Origin: Cellulomonas sp.
Lineage (GTDB): Bacteria > Actinomycetota > Actinomycetes > Actinomycetales > Cellulomonadaceae
Assembly (NCBI RefSeq): GCF_015234515.1
Contig: NZ_JADGMY010000010.1
Location: forward strand, 1 to 64,000
DNA length: 64,000 nt
Direction of reading: 5' to 3'
The notes under the pieces are model-generated. The model saw only the letters and a program-made list of their open reading frames with translations, searched no databases and was not told the origin of the DNA. The position numbers were made by a program, and so were the translations under genes. Below, in pieces: positions 41,730-53,800 of this stretch (the stretch's first letter is position 1; every line of letters starts with the position of its first letter).

Positions 41730-42425
41730 GTGACCCCGCACGACCCCGTCGCCGCCGCACGTCGGCAGGCGGTGTCCGTGTCGGTCGCGACGGGCCTGTA
41801 CGGCGTGTCCTTCGGGGCGCTGTCGGTCGCGGCCGGCCTGAGCGTCCCGCAGACCATGGCGCTGAGCCTGCTGATGTTCTCCGGCGGTTCCCAGTTCGCG
41901 TTCATCGGCGTCGTCGGCGCGGGCGGTGCCGTCGGGGCCGCCGTCGCGTCCGCCGCGCTGCTGGGTGCGCGCAACGGCCTGTACGGCGCCCAGCTCACGC
42001 CGTTGCTCGACCTGCCGTGGCGCTGGCGGCTGCCGGCGGCGCACGTGACGATCGACGAGTCGACCGCCGTCGCGACCGCCCAGCCGTCGCGCCGTGCGGC
42101 ACGCGTCGGGTTCTGGTGGACGGGCGTGGGCGTGCTCGTGCTGTGGAACCTCTTCACGCTGCTCGGGGCCCTGGCCGGTGACCGGCTCGGCGACCCGCGC
42201 GCCTACGGCCTCGACGCGGCCGCCGGCGCGGCCTTCCTGGCGCCCGTCTGGCCGCGCCTGGCCTCCCGCACGGCCCAGGGCGTGGCCGCGGCCGCCGTCG
42301 TCGTCGCGCTGGCCACCACGCCCGTGCTGCCGGCAGGGGTCCCGGTGCTCCTGGCGGCGCTCGTCGCGGTCGTCGTCGGACTCCTCACGCAGGAGCGGCC
42401 TACGACGACCGGGGGCACCGCATGA
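41730..42425 (+). CDS. azlC: AzlC-type branched-chain amino acid exporter, large subunit
   Basis: A 231-residue AzlC/BrnF-type membrane protein with about six to seven helices: GLYGVSFGALSVAAGLSVPQTMALSLLMFSGGSQFAFIGVV is the family signature, followed by GARNGLYGAQLTPLL and HVTIDESTAVATAQ. With AzlD it exports leucine, isoleucine or methionine. The GTG at 41730 has GACAGT ending six bases upstream and is probably leaderless. The stop overlaps azlD (ATGA). Confidence 0.9.
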   Translation: MTPHDPVAAARRQAVSVSVATGLYGVSFGALSVAAGLSVPQTMALSLLMFSGGSQFAFIGVVGAGGAVGAAVASAALLGARNGLYGAQLTPLLDLPWRWRLPAAHVTIDESTAVATAQPSRRAARVGFWWTGVGVLVLWNLFTLLGALAGDRLGDPRAYGLDAAAGAAFLAPVWPRLASRTAQGVAAAAVVVALATTPVLPAGVPVLLAALVAVVVGLLTQERPTTTGGTA

Positions 42426-42736
42426 CGCCGCTGTGGGGCGCCGTCCTGCTCGCCGGGCTGGCCTGTCTGGCGATCAAGCTCGCGGGCCACGTCCTGCCGG
42501 AGCACTGGCTCGCCCAGCCGCGCGTCGCGCGCGTCGCCGCGCTGGTCACGGTCGCGCTGCTGTCGGCCCTCGTGGCCGTGCAGACGTCGACGAGCGGTGG
42601 CCAGGTCGTCGTCGACGCGCGGCTGCCCGCCCTCGGTGTGGCGGCCGTGGCGCTCGTGCTCCGCGCACCGTTCGTGGTCGTCGTCGTCCTGGCGGCCGCC
42701 ACCGCGGCCGGGCTGCGGCTGCTCGGCATGCCCTGA
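42422..42736 (+). CDS. azlD: AzlD-type branched-chain amino acid transport protein, small subunit
   Basis: A 104-residue three- to four-helix membrane protein: LWGAVLLAGLACLAIKLAGHVLPEHWL, VARVAALVTVALLSALVAVQT, and ARLPALGVAAVALVLRAPFVVVVVLAAATAAGLR. It is the obligate partner of AzlC. The ATG overlaps the azlC stop by four bases. The size is typical of the family. Confidence 0.9.
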   Translation: MTPLWGAVLLAGLACLAIKLAGHVLPEHWLAQPRVARVAALVTVALLSALVAVQTSTSGGQVVVDARLPALGVAAVALVLRAPFVVVVVLAAATAAGLRLLGMP

Positions 42737-42753
42737 GACGGGCGACCCGCGGT

Positions 42754-42759
42754 TAGGCT
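42754..42759 (+). promoter_or_regulatory. -10 box TAGGCT for leaderless GNAT gene mRNA
   Basis: TAGGCT ends six bases before the GTG at 42766 and no Shine-Dalgarno sequence follows. It supports that start codon. Confidence 0.5.
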
Positions 42760-42765
42760 CGCGGG

Positions 42766-43317
42766 GTGCTTCCCACCGCCGACGTGTCGGTCCGCCCCGC
42801 CGTCCCGGGTGACGAGACCCGGATCGCCGCCATCCAGCTCGCCGCCTGGCGGGCCGCGCACGTCGACGTGCTCGGGGAGGTCGTCCTCGACTCGCTCGAC
42901 GAGCAGGCCTTCGTCGAGCAGTGGCGCCAGGCCGTGACGAACACCCCCGGGCCGGGCTACCACGTCCTCGTGGCGTGCGACGGGCCGCGGGTCGTCGGCG
43001 TCGCGTCGGTCGCGCCCGTGGCCGCCGCCGACCCCCTGCAGGCTCCGGGCGGCATCGTGCTCGCCCTCGAGGTCGACCCGCCCGACCAGCGGGTCGGTCA
43101 CGGGTCGCGGCTGCTCGCGGCGGCCGTCGACCTGCTGCGCGCCGACGGCGCCGACCAGGTGCAGACCTGGGTCGTCGACGGCGACACGGCGCGCGAGCAC
43201 TTCCTGTCCGGCGCCGGCCTCGGCCCCGACGGTCGCACACGCCGCCTGGCGACCGGTCCCGGTCCGGACGACGAGGCGCACGTCGTCACCGAGGCCCGCT
43301 GGTACGCGGCCATCTGA
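42766..43317 (+). CDS. GNAT-family N-acetyltransferase
   Basis: A 183-residue acetyltransferase fold: VSVRPAVPGDETRIAAIQLAAWRAAH (strand 1 and helix), GIVLALEVDPPDQRVGHGSRLLAAAVDLLRADGADQVQTWVV (motif A, acetyl-CoA loop R-x2-G-x-G-S), and HFLSGAGLGPDGRTRRLATGPG. The substrate is not predictable; amino, peptide or antibiotic acceptors are possible. It is a single gene between the azlCD operon and the TPR gene, with which it converges. Confidence 0.88.
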   Translation: MLPTADVSVRPAVPGDETRIAAIQLAAWRAAHVDVLGEVVLDSLDEQAFVEQWRQAVTNTPGPGYHVLVACDGPRVVGVASVAPVAAADPLQAPGGIVLALEVDPPDQRVGHGSRLLAAAVDLLRADGADQVQTWVVDGDTAREHFLSGAGLGPDGRTRRLATGPGPDDEAHVVTEARWYAAI

Positions 43318-43335
43318 GTCCGGCCGCGTCCACCG

Positions 43336-45503
<2,168 letters not shown>

Positions 45504-46829
45504 TCAGTCGCCGAACGGCCCCACCCGCACGACGCTGCGCGGTGCCGCCGCGAGCTCGGCTGCCAGCTCCTGCACCTCGCGCGCGGTGACCGCACGGACC
45601 CGGGCGAGCGACTCGTCGATGTCGAGCAGCTCCCCGTGCACCAGCTCGGCCTTGCCCAGCCGGCTCATGCGCGACCCGGTGTCCTCCATCCCGAGCACGA
45701 GCCCGCCGCACAGCTGCCCGATGCTGCGGGTCAGCTCGGCGGCACCCATCGGCTCCTGCGCCATCCGCTCGAGCTCGACGACCAGGAGCGCCGTGACCTC
45801 GTCGACCTTGGCCGGGGTGCATCCCGCGTAGAGGCCGAACATCCCGGTCTCGGCGTGCCCGCTCGCGAACGAGTACGTCGAGTACGCCAGGCCGCGCTTC
45901 TCGCGGATCTCCTGGAAGAGCCGCGACGACATGCCGCCGCCAAGGGCCGCGTTGAGGACCGAGAGGACGAACCGGCGCTCGTCGGTGGCGTTCAGGCACG
46001 TGCCGCCGACGATCACGTTGGCCTGCTCGGTGGGACGGCGGACCGTCAGCTCTGCGCCGGTGGCCGCGGGCCCGGGTGCTCCCGCCGGACGACGCGACGC
46101 CGGGACGGCCGCTGCCGCCAACGTCCAGCCACCGTCGGCGAGCGCGTCGGCCACCTGCGCGCACAGCGCGTCGTGGTCGACCCCGCCGGCCGCGGTCACG
46201 ACGAGCGTGTCGGACCGGTAGTGCTCGCGGTAGTGCTCCCAGACGGCGTCGCGGGGCACGGACCGGATCGCGTGCGGCGTACCGCCGATCGGGCGCCCGA
46301 GGGGCGTGTCGCCGAAGACTGCCGTGGCGAACTGCTCGTGCGCGACGTCCGACGGGTCGTCGTCGTTCATCGCGAGCTCCTCGAGGATGACCCCGCGCTC
46401 GGTCTCCAGCTCGTCGGCGTCGAGCCGCGCCGACGTCACCATGTCGGCGATCACGTCGACGGCCATGGGCACGTCGGTGTCGAGCACCCGTGCGTAGTAG
46501 CAGGTGTGCTCCTTGCCGGTCGCCGCGTTGGCCTCGCCCCCGACGGCGTCGAACGCCTCGGCGATGTCCATCGCGGTGCGCCGCGCGGTGCCCTTGAACA
46601 GCAGGTGCTCGAGGAAGTGCGTCGAGCCGAAGTGGCCCGACGTCTCGTCCCGCGAGCCCACGCCGACCCACGCCCCGACGGTGGCGGAACGCAGGCCCGG
46701 CATGTGCTCGGTCAGGACCCGGACGCCGCCGGGCAGGACGGTGCGCCGCACTGCGGCGCCACCGTCCTGCCCGACGACGAGCTCCGCGCCCGGCGAGCCG
46801 GGCGCGACGAGCGGGAGGATCTGCGGCAC
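45504..46829 (-). CDS. M16 family zinc metallopeptidase
   Basis: A 441-residue pitrilysin-type peptidase. The inverted zinc motif HFLEHLLFKGTARR (HxxEH) is intact with the downstream Glu ligand in ETERGVILEELAMNDDDPSDVAHEQF. The C-terminal domain has GGGMSSRLFQEIREKRGLAYSTYSFASGHAETGMFGLYAGC. It is probably cytoplasmic, degrading small peptides or processing. It lies one base after the pnp stop and is commonly co-transcribed with pnp across bacteria. The GTG at 46829 gives the normal length. Confidence 0.93.
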   Translation of the reverse strand: MPQILPLVAPGSPGAELVVGQDGGAAVRRTVLPGGVRVLTEHMPGLRSATVGAWVGVGSRDETSGHFGSTHFLEHLLFKGTARRTAMDIAEAFDAVGGEANAATGKEHTCYYARVLDTDVPMAVDVIADMVTSARLDADELETERGVILEELAMNDDDPSDVAHEQFATAVFGDTPLGRPIGGTPHAIRSVPRDAVWEHYREHYRSDTLVVTAAGGVDHDALCAQVADALADGGWTLAAAAVPASRRPAGAPGPAATGAELTVRRPTEQANVIVGGTCLNATDERRFVLSVLNAALGGGMSSRLFQEIREKRGLAYSTYSFASGHAETGMFGLYAGCTPAKVDEVTALLVVELERMAQEPMGAAELTRSIGQLCGGLVLGMEDTGSRMSRLGKAELVHGELLDIDESLARVRAVTAREVQELAAELAAAPRSVVRVGPFGD

Positions 46830-46830
46830 G

Positions 46831-49062
46831 TCAGGCGTCGGTGCTCGCCGGCTCGGCCGCCGGCTCGCCCTCGCCCTGCGCCTCGTCGAGGACCGCGTGC
46901 AGCGACAGCTTGCCGCGCGGGTCGATCTCGCCGATCTCGACCTGGACCTTCTGGCCGACCGCGAGGACGTCCTCGACGTTCTCCACGCGCTTGCCGCCGA
47001 CGAGCTTGCGGATCTGCGAGATGTGCAGCAGACCGTCCTTGCCCGGGGACAGCGAGATGAACGCGCCGAAGGTCGTCGTCTTCACCACGGTACCGACGAA
47101 GCGCTCGCCGATCTCGGGCATGTGCGGGTTCGCGATCGCGTTGATCGCGGCCCGCGCGGCCTCCGCCGACGGTCCGTCGGTGGCGCCGATGTAGACCGTG
47201 CCGTCGTCCTCGATCGAGATGTCGGCGCCGGTCTCCTCCTGGATCTGGTTGATCATCTTGCCCTTCGGGCCGATGACCTCGCCGATCTTGTCGACCGGCA
47301 CCTTCACCGAGATCACGCGAGGCGCGAACGGGCTCATCTCGTCGGGCACGTCGATCGCCTCGGCGATGACGTCGAGGATCGCCAGGCGAGCCTCCTTGGC
47401 CTGGGTCAGCGCGCCACCGAGGACCGAGGCGGGGATGCCGTCGAGCTTGGTGTCGAGCTGGATGGCCGTGACGAACTCACGGGTACCGGCGATCTTGAAG
47501 TCCATGTCGCCGAACGCGTCCTCGGCACCCAGGATGTCGGTGAGCGCCGCGTAGCGGGTCTCACCGGCGACCGTGTCGGACACCAGGCCCATGGCGATGC
47601 CGGCGACGGGCGCGCGCAGCGGCACACCCGCGTTGAGCAGCGACAGGGTCGCGGCGCAGACCGAGCCCATGGACGTCGAGCCGTTGGAGCCCAGCGCCTC
47701 GGAGACCTGGCGGATCGCGTAGGGGAAGTCCTCACGCGCCGGCAGGACCGGGACGATGGCCCGCTCGGCGAGCGCGCCGTGACCGATCTCGCGGCGCTTC
47801 GGCGAGCCGACGCGGCCCGTCTCACCCGTGGAGAACGGCGGGAAGTTGTAGTGGTGCATGTAGCGCTTGCGCGTCTCCGGGGAGAGCGAGTCGATCTGCT
47901 GCTCCATGCGCAGCATGTTCAGCGTGGTGACGCCGAGGATCTGCGTCTCGCCGCGCTCGAACAGCGCCGACCCGTGCGTGCGGGGCAGCACCTCGACCTC
48001 GGCCGACAGCGTGCGGATGTCCCGCAGGCCACGGCCGTCGATGCGGAAGCCGTCGGTGAGGATGCGCTGACGGATCAGCTGCTTCTGCACCGAGCGGTAC
48101 GCGGCGGAGATCTCCTTCTCGCGCCCCTCGAACTGCTCGGCGAGCTCGCCCTGGACCTCGGCCTTGATCTCGTCGAGGCGACCCTCGCGCTGCTGCTTGT
48201 CCGCGATCGTCAGCGCGTCCGACAGACGCGCCGTGGCGGCCTGCTCGACGGCGGCGTACGCGTCCGGCTGGTAGTCCGGGAACGTCGGGAAGACCTGGGT
48301 CTCCTTGGCGGACTGCGCGGCGAGCTGCTGCTGCGCCTCGGCGAGCGCGCGGATCGACGGCTTGGCGGCCTCGAGGCCCTGCGCCACGACGTCCTCGGTC
48401 GGCACGGTGCCGCCGCCGCCGTGGATGAGGTTCCAGGCACCCTCGGGCGCCTCGGCCTCGATCATCGCGATCGCGACGTCGTCACCGACGATGCGGCCTG
48501 CGACGACCATGTCGAACGTCGAGCGCACGCGCTCGGAGTAGCGCGGGAACGCGACCCACTGGCCGTCGACGAGCGCGAGGCGCGTCGCGGCGACCGGGCC
48601 GGAGAACGGCAGGCCGGACAGCTGGGTCGACATCGACGCCGCGTTGATCGCGAGCACGTCGTACGCGTCGTCCGGGTTGATGGACAGGACCGTCACGACG
48701 ACCTGGACCTCGTTGCGCAGGCCCTTGACGAACAGCGGGCGCAGCGGGCGGTCGATCAGACGGCAGGCCAGGATCGCCTCGGTCGAGGGGCGGCCCTCGC
48801 GACGGAAGAACGAGCCGGGGATCTTGCCGGCGGCGTACTGCCGCTCCTCGACGTCCACCGTCAGCGGGAAGAAGTCGAAGCCCTCACGGGGGTGCTTGCC
48901 GGCCGTGGTGGCCGACAGCAGCATCGTGTCGTCGTCGAGGTACGCGACGGCGGCGCCGGCTGCCTGCTTGGCCAGGCGGCCGGTCTCGAAGCGGACGGTG
49001 CGGGTGCCGAAGCGACCGTTGTCGATCGTGGCCTCGGCGAACTGGATCTCGGGACCCTCCAC
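46831..49062 (-). CDS. pnp: Polynucleotide phosphorylase
   Basis: A 743-residue PNPase, a phosphorolytic 3'-to-5' exoribonuclease. Layout: first RNase PH domain (about 10-150), helical domain, second RNase PH domain with [27 protein letters not shown] ([23 protein letters not shown]) and S1 ([33 protein letters not shown]). The GTG at 49062 has AGGAGGG upstream; a longer in-frame start reads through low-complexity sequence. A hairpin lies ahead of the gene in the long intergenic region with rpsO. Confidence 0.97.
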   Translation of the reverse strand: MEGPEIQFAEATIDNGRFGTRTVRFETGRLAKQAAGAAVAYLDDDTMLLSATTAGKHPREGFDFFPLTVDVEERQYAAGKIPGSFFRREGRPSTEAILACRLIDRPLRPLFVKGLRNEVQVVVTVLSINPDDAYDVLAINAASMSTQLSGLPFSGPVAATRLALVDGQWVAFPRYSERVRSTFDMVVAGRIVGDDVAIAMIEAEAPEGAWNLIHGGGGTVPTEDVVAQGLEAAKPSIRALAEAQQQLAAQSAKETQVFPTFPDYQPDAYAAVEQAATARLSDALTIADKQQREGRLDEIKAEVQGELAEQFEGREKEISAAYRSVQKQLIRQRILTDGFRIDGRGLRDIRTLSAEVEVLPRTHGSALFERGETQILGVTTLNMLRMEQQIDSLSPETRKRYMHHYNFPPFSTGETGRVGSPKRREIGHGALAERAIVPVLPAREDFPYAIRQVSEALGSNGSTSMGSVCAATLSLLNAGVPLRAPVAGIAMGLVSDTVAGETRYAALTDILGAEDAFGDMDFKIAGTREFVTAIQLDTKLDGIPASVLGGALTQAKEARLAILDVIAEAIDVPDEMSPFAPRVISVKVPVDKIGEVIGPKGKMINQIQEETGADISIEDDGTVYIGATDGPSAEAARAAINAIANPHMPEIGERFVGTVVKTTTFGAFISLSPGKDGLLHISQIRKLVGGKRVENVEDVLAVGQKVQVEIGEIDPRGKLSLHAVLDEAQGEGEPAAEPASTDA

Positions 49063-49116
49063 GGGTGCCCTCCTTGTTCTCGAAGGCGCCGCCCTGCCCC
49101 GCGGCGGTCTTCGACC

Positions 49117-49147
49117 GTGGTGCCCGGACACGTGTTCCGGGAGCCAC
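49117..49147 (-). promoter_or_regulatory. Hairpin in the pnp leader
   Basis: Inverted repeat GTGG-nn-CCCGGA with TCCGGG-nn-CCAC around a 7-base loop. It lies 55-85 bases before the pnp start and on the transcript of pnp. In streptomycetes and E. coli the rpsO-pnp interval contains RNase III-processed hairpins controlling PNPase; this is a candidate of that kind. Confidence 0.5.
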
Positions 49148-49258
49148 TACCGAGGACCGGACGAGCGGGGTCGGCGCGGTGGTTGTGCTGGTCGTGCGGT
49201 GGTGCGGGTCGTGCTGTTCCTGCGTCAGCCCCGACTCAGGGACGGGGCCTCACGCAGG

Positions 49259-49289
49259 ACCAGCCCGGACCGACACGGTCCGGGCTGGT
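49259..49289 (-). terminator. Perfect hairpin between rpsO and pnp
   Basis: A perfect 13-bp stem (ACCAGCCCGGACC with its complement) with a 5-base loop, nine bases after the rpsO stop. There is no U tract. It is probably the partial rpsO terminator that also allows read-through to pnp. Confidence 0.8.
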
Positions 49290-49298
49290 GCGGGTCGT

Positions 49299-49568
49299 TC
49301 AGCGCCGCAGGCCGAGGCGCTCGATCAGCGCGCGGTAGCGGTTGATGTCGACCTTCTGCAGGTAGCCGAGCAGCCGGCGACGGCGCCCGACGAGCAGAAG
49401 CAGCCCACGGCGGCTGTGGTGGTCGTGCTTGTGAGCCTTGAGGTGCTCGGTCAGGTCCTTGATGCGCTGCGTCAGGACGGCGATCTGGACCTCGGGCGAG
49501 CCGGTGTCGCCCTCGTGGGTGGCGTACTCGGCCATGATGGACTGCTTCGTGGCAGTGTCGAGCGACAC
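49299..49568 (-). CDS. rpsO: 30S ribosomal protein S15
   Basis: An 89-residue S15 binding 16S rRNA and S6/S18 neighbours. Seen: [69 protein letters not shown], the canonical sequence. The GTG at 49568 has GAGGAG with a 4-base spacer. TAGGCT on the minus strand near 49655-49660 is a candidate -10 box giving a ~90-base leader; S15 autoregulates through its leader in several bacteria. Confidence 0.98.
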   Translation of the reverse strand: MSLDTATKQSIMAEYATHEGDTGSPEVQIAVLTQRIKDLTEHLKAHKHDHHSRRGLLLLVGRRRRLLGYLQKVDINRYRALIERLGLRR

Positions 49569-49684
49569 GGTGCTCCTCAGATTCTCGTTGCGCGGTGCGC
49601 CGGGGCATGTCCACCCGGGCTCTCTCGTTCCGCGGCCGGTCGTACGGCGTGCACAAGCCTACCAGTGCGGGAGGGTTCCCCCGG

Positions 49685-50698
49685 TCACCCTCGCTCGGAG
49701 GGCGACGTGAGCGCGGTGCCGAGCACCCGGCGGACGTCCTGGACGTCGCGGGCCATCTGCTCGAGCAGCGCGTCGGCCGAGTCGAAGCGCAGCGTCGGGC
49801 GCAGCCGCTCGACCAGCTCGAGCACCACCTCGTCGTCGTACAGGTCGAGGTCCGTGCGGTCCAGGACGTACGCCTCAACGCGGCGGTCGCGCCCGTCGAA
49901 CGTCGGGTTCGTGCCGATCGACACGGCGGCGGGCAGGAGCCGGTCCTCCGCGGCGACGGGCGTGCCGTCGTGCCGCCGCTCACCCCGACGCAACCAGCCG
50001 GCGTACACGCCGTCGGCGGGCACCATGCCGGTCGTCGCGCCCAGGTTGGCCGTCGGGTACCCGAGCTCACGCCCACGGGCGTCGCCGTGCACGACCACGC
50101 CGCGCACCCGGTGGTGCCGGCCGAGGACGTCGGACACCGCCCGCACGTCACCCTCGGCGAGGAGCTCACGCACCCACGTCGACGACCACCGCCGGTGCGC
50201 CGGCCCGGCGTCCGGGATCCCACCGGGCCGCACGTCCTCGATGACGTCGACCTCGAACCCGTACCGCTCCCCCAGCTCGCGCATGGTGGACAGGTCCCCG
50301 GCGTTCTGCCATCCGAAGCGCACGTCACGGCCCACCACGACGGTCCGCGCCCGCAGCGCGCCGACGAGGTACCGCTCGACGAACTCCTGCGGGCTCTGCC
50401 GGGCGAAGTCGAGCGTGTACGTCACGAGCAGGACGGCGTCCAGGCCCGTGGCCGCGAGCAGCTCGATCCGGTCCGCGTCACCGAGCAGGAGCGGGGGCGC
50501 GTCGTCCGGCCGGTGGACCTGCGCGGGGTGCGGCGTGAACGTCACCGCGACCGCACGCGCGCCCACCGCCCTCGCGTCCTCCACCATGCGCGTCAGCACC
50601 GCGACGTGCCCGCGGTGCACGCCGTCGAAGTTGCCGAGCGTCACGACGGACGGCCCCCACCCCGTGGGCACCTGCGACACGTCGGTCCAGACCTGCAC
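49685..50698 (-). CDS. ribF: Bifunctional riboflavin kinase/FAD synthetase
   Basis: A 337-residue RibF. The FAD synthetase domain begins VVTLGNFDGVHRGHVAVLTRMV, with VVVGRDVRFGWQNAGDLSTMRELGERYGFEV and SSTWVRELLAEGDV. The riboflavin kinase domain includes GRELGYPTANLGATTGMVPADGVYAGWL, NPTFDGRDRRVEAYVLD. It converts riboflavin to FMN and FAD. The GTG at 50698 has GGGAG upstream. The gene normally follows truB; here the two are separated by the cellulase gene. Confidence 0.96.
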   Translation of the reverse strand: MQVWTDVSQVPTGWGPSVVTLGNFDGVHRGHVAVLTRMVEDARAVGARAVAVTFTPHPAQVHRPDDAPPLLLGDADRIELLAATGLDAVLLVTYTLDFARQSPQEFVERYLVGALRARTVVVGRDVRFGWQNAGDLSTMRELGERYGFEVDVIEDVRPGGIPDAGPAHRRWSSTWVRELLAEGDVRAVSDVLGRHHRVRGVVVHGDARGRELGYPTANLGATTGMVPADGVYAGWLRRGERRHDGTPVAAEDRLLPAAVSIGTNPTFDGRDRRVEAYVLDRTDLDLYDDEVVLELVERLRPTLRFDSADALLEQMARDVQDVRRVLGTALTSPSERG

Positions 50699-50776
50699 AC
50701 CAGCTCCCGTTCGTCGGCCCGCCCGTCGCGGGGCCCGACGGACAAGCCTGCCACGCCGGACGGGCACGCACGCACG

Positions 50777-50817
50777 GCGCAGCCCGACCCCGGGATCGCC
50801 CCGGGGTCGGGCTGCGC
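50777..50817 (-). terminator. Strong hairpin after the cellulase gene
   Basis: A perfect 18-bp stem (GCGCAGCCCGACCCCGGG and complement) with a 5-base loop, only three bases after the cellulase stop. It should end cellulase transcription before ribF. Confidence 0.88.
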
Positions 50818-50820
50818 GCG

Positions 50821-53800
50821 TCAGCGACCGAAGCGCGGTGTCAGGTGCGCGCCGTCCGTGGCCACCGTCCCGGCCGGGTTGGTGAACACCGCCCGGTACT
50901 GCGTGCCGTACGCCAGCGGCGTCACCAGGACCCGCAGGGTCGTGCTGTGGGCGAACGGCACCGGGAGCCAGGGCCCGCTGCCCCACCGGAACTGCCAGCG
51001 GACCGTCGGCGTGGGGTTGCCCGACGCGCCCGCCGTGAACGACACGAACGTGCCGATGCGGCCCGAGACGTCCGCCGGGTGCTTCACGACCACCGGTGCC
51101 TGCTTCTCGACGAGCAGCCGCGCCACGTCCGTGGTCGCCGAGCCCGACGCGTTCGTGAAGACCGCGCGGTACTGCGTCCCGGCCTTCGCGGCCGTGGCCA
51201 CCACCTGGAGCGTGGCCGCCGTCGCGCCGGGCACGTCACGCCACTTGCCGCCGTCCCGCACCTGCCACTGCACCTGCGGCGCCGGGACGCCGGACGCCGC
51301 GGCCGTGAACGTGGCCGTGCCGCCGAGCGCGACCGTCACGTCGACGGGCTGCGTGGTGATCGCCGGTGCGACCGCCACGACGTCACCGTCCTCCTGGTCC
51401 GCCGCGAACGACGCGACCCACGAGAGCGACGAGTTCCAGTTGATGGTGATCTCGTTGGACGCCCACGAGCTGATCTCATCGAGGTAGCACGTCGCCGGTG
51501 CGCAGTCCTCCGGCAGCGTGGCCTGCATCGTCGGGTCCCACGTGCCGCGCATCGAGTTCGGTCCGCCCGCCAGCGAGCCCGGCGGCGGGTGCGGCAGGGA
51601 CGGGTCGAGCTGCGCCGCGAACCAGCGCGAGTGCTGGTTCTGCGACGACACGGTGCCCCACCCGGTGACGTAGGACTGGTTGAGCGCGTTGCGCCCGAAC
51701 AGGTAGTCCAGACCCTCGAGGGTCCCGCGCAGGTACTTCTCGTCACCCGTGAGGTCGTACGCCGTCGCGACCACCACGAGGATGTTCGTCACCGACGAGT
51801 TGGATCCCCAGTCGTAGCTGCCGCCCGTCGGGGAGTACACCGACCCCCAGGGCTGCTCCGCCTGCGCGGCGAGGTAGCGGTCCGCACCGGCCACGACGGA
51901 GGCGCGCACGTCGTCGCGGTCCGGCAGGGCGTTGGGCACGGTCGCAAGCGTGAGACGGCCGAGAGCCGCCGTGCCGCCCCAGTGGAAGCCCCCGGGCCCG
52001 AACACGTCACCCGTGTGGTGCGCGCTGGCCGTGAGGTCCGTCGCGTACCGGTCCTCCCCCGTGCTCACGTACAGCTCGGCCGCGGCCCAGTAGAACTCGT
52101 CCGTCACGTCGGAGTCGTCGTACGGTCCGCCGCCGTCGCTGCCCGCCGCAGCGGGCGCGTACACGTCGGGGTGCGCGAGCGCGGCCTCGTACGTGCTGCG
52201 AGCGGTCTCCAGCAGCGTCGCCGCGAACTGCTCGTCGTACTCGGCGAACAGGCGGGCCCCCTGCGCGGCGACCGCCGCGACGTTGAGCGTCGCCGCGGTG
52301 GACGGCCGGTGCAACGACCGCGCCTGGGGGTCGTCGGCCGGGGCGAGCGGCAGACCCGTCCACCCCTCGTCGTGGATCTTGTGGTGCACCATGCCGGCGT
52401 ACTCGCCGGACGGCGCGACCATCTTGAGCATCCACTCCAGCTCCCAGCGCGCCTCGTCGAGGACGTCGGGCACGCCGTTGCCGTGCTCGGGGAGGTTGAG
52501 CGTGCCGTCGTCCAGCGCACCGGCGCGCGCGCCGGCGGTGGTCAGCGTGCGCTCGTACGTCGAGAGCAGCTGCGCCACGGCGATGCCGCCGTTGACGACG
52601 TACTTGCCGTGGTCGCCGGCGTCGTACCAGCCGCCGGTGACGTCGAGCGTGTAGTCGCACGTCCAGCCGTCGTAGTAGTCACGCGGGCCGATGCACGGCA
52701 CGTCCGTGTCGCCCTGGTTGGGCGCGACGCCGACGTGGCCCGCCTCGCGTGCGTACTCCTCGCCGACGATCGAGGCCTCGATGTCGATGCCGGAGCGTGC
52801 GAGGTAGAAGTAGTTCAGCGCGTCGTAGCGCAGCTGGGAGTACAGGCCCTCCGCGATGTCGAACGGGTGGCTCGTCTCGCCGTCGGCGACGAGCGTGAGG
52901 CCCGCGCCGGCCGTCTCGACGTCCGAGAAGTCGATGACGTGCACGTTCTCGCCGGACGACGCGTCGGCGCCCACGGGCTGCGACTCACCGGTCGCGACCT
53001 CGGCACCCTCGGCGTCGAGGAGCTGCCACGCCACGGCGTCCGTCGCCTCGGTGACGAGCGTCGCCCGCTTGGGACCGAACGGCAGGTAGCCCACCTGGTT
53101 GACGCGCACCCGCGGGCCGGTGTCCGGCTCGTACGGCGGCGGCGGCGTGGCGGACGTGGTCAACGAGACCTCCGAGAGGCAGAACGTGTACGCCGCGGAC
53201 TTGCCGAGGTGGAGGGCGACCTGACCGGGCGCCTCACCGTCGGCGGGGAATGCCAGGCCCGCGGTGAAGGGGTACGACAGTGTGGTCTGCTCGACGCCCA
53301 ACGGGGCCGCCGACTGCTCGAGGACCATCCGATACGCCCCGCCACCCTCGCCGACGATCACCCGCACGGGGGTCGCCGGCTCGGTCCGCCCGGTCAGGGA
53401 CAGGACGTAGTTCTGGCCCTCCTCGATCGGCAGACCGGTGAAGGACAGGCCGGCGTCCCAGGGGTTGGCGTTGCCGCCGGGCACCTCGACGCACATCTCC
53501 CCGTCCGCGAAGGTCGGCTCGCCGGTGCCGTACAGGCCCCACGGGCCCAGGCCCTCGGCGAACGACGTGTGCGGCAGGAGCTCGCTGTCGCTGCTCAGCG
53601 AGACGTCGTCGAGGCAGAAGGTCCACGCCTCGTCGGTGAACCCGCCGAGCTGGAAGGCGATCTGGCCCTCCGGCGACTCGTCGGTCGCGGTCGCGGGGTA
53701 CGACGCGGACGCGGTGAAGGTCTCCTCGACCGGCGTCGCCTCGGACGTCAGCGCGGGCGTGGTGTCCAGCACGGTCCCGTAGGGAGCACCGTTCTGGCCC

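Noticed and set aside
46504..49338. A 944-codon open frame antisense to pnp and rpsO
   Set aside because: It covers the pnp gene in the complementary frame, is rich in Arg/Asp/Leu shadow sequence and matches no family. High-GC genes routinely produce such frames.
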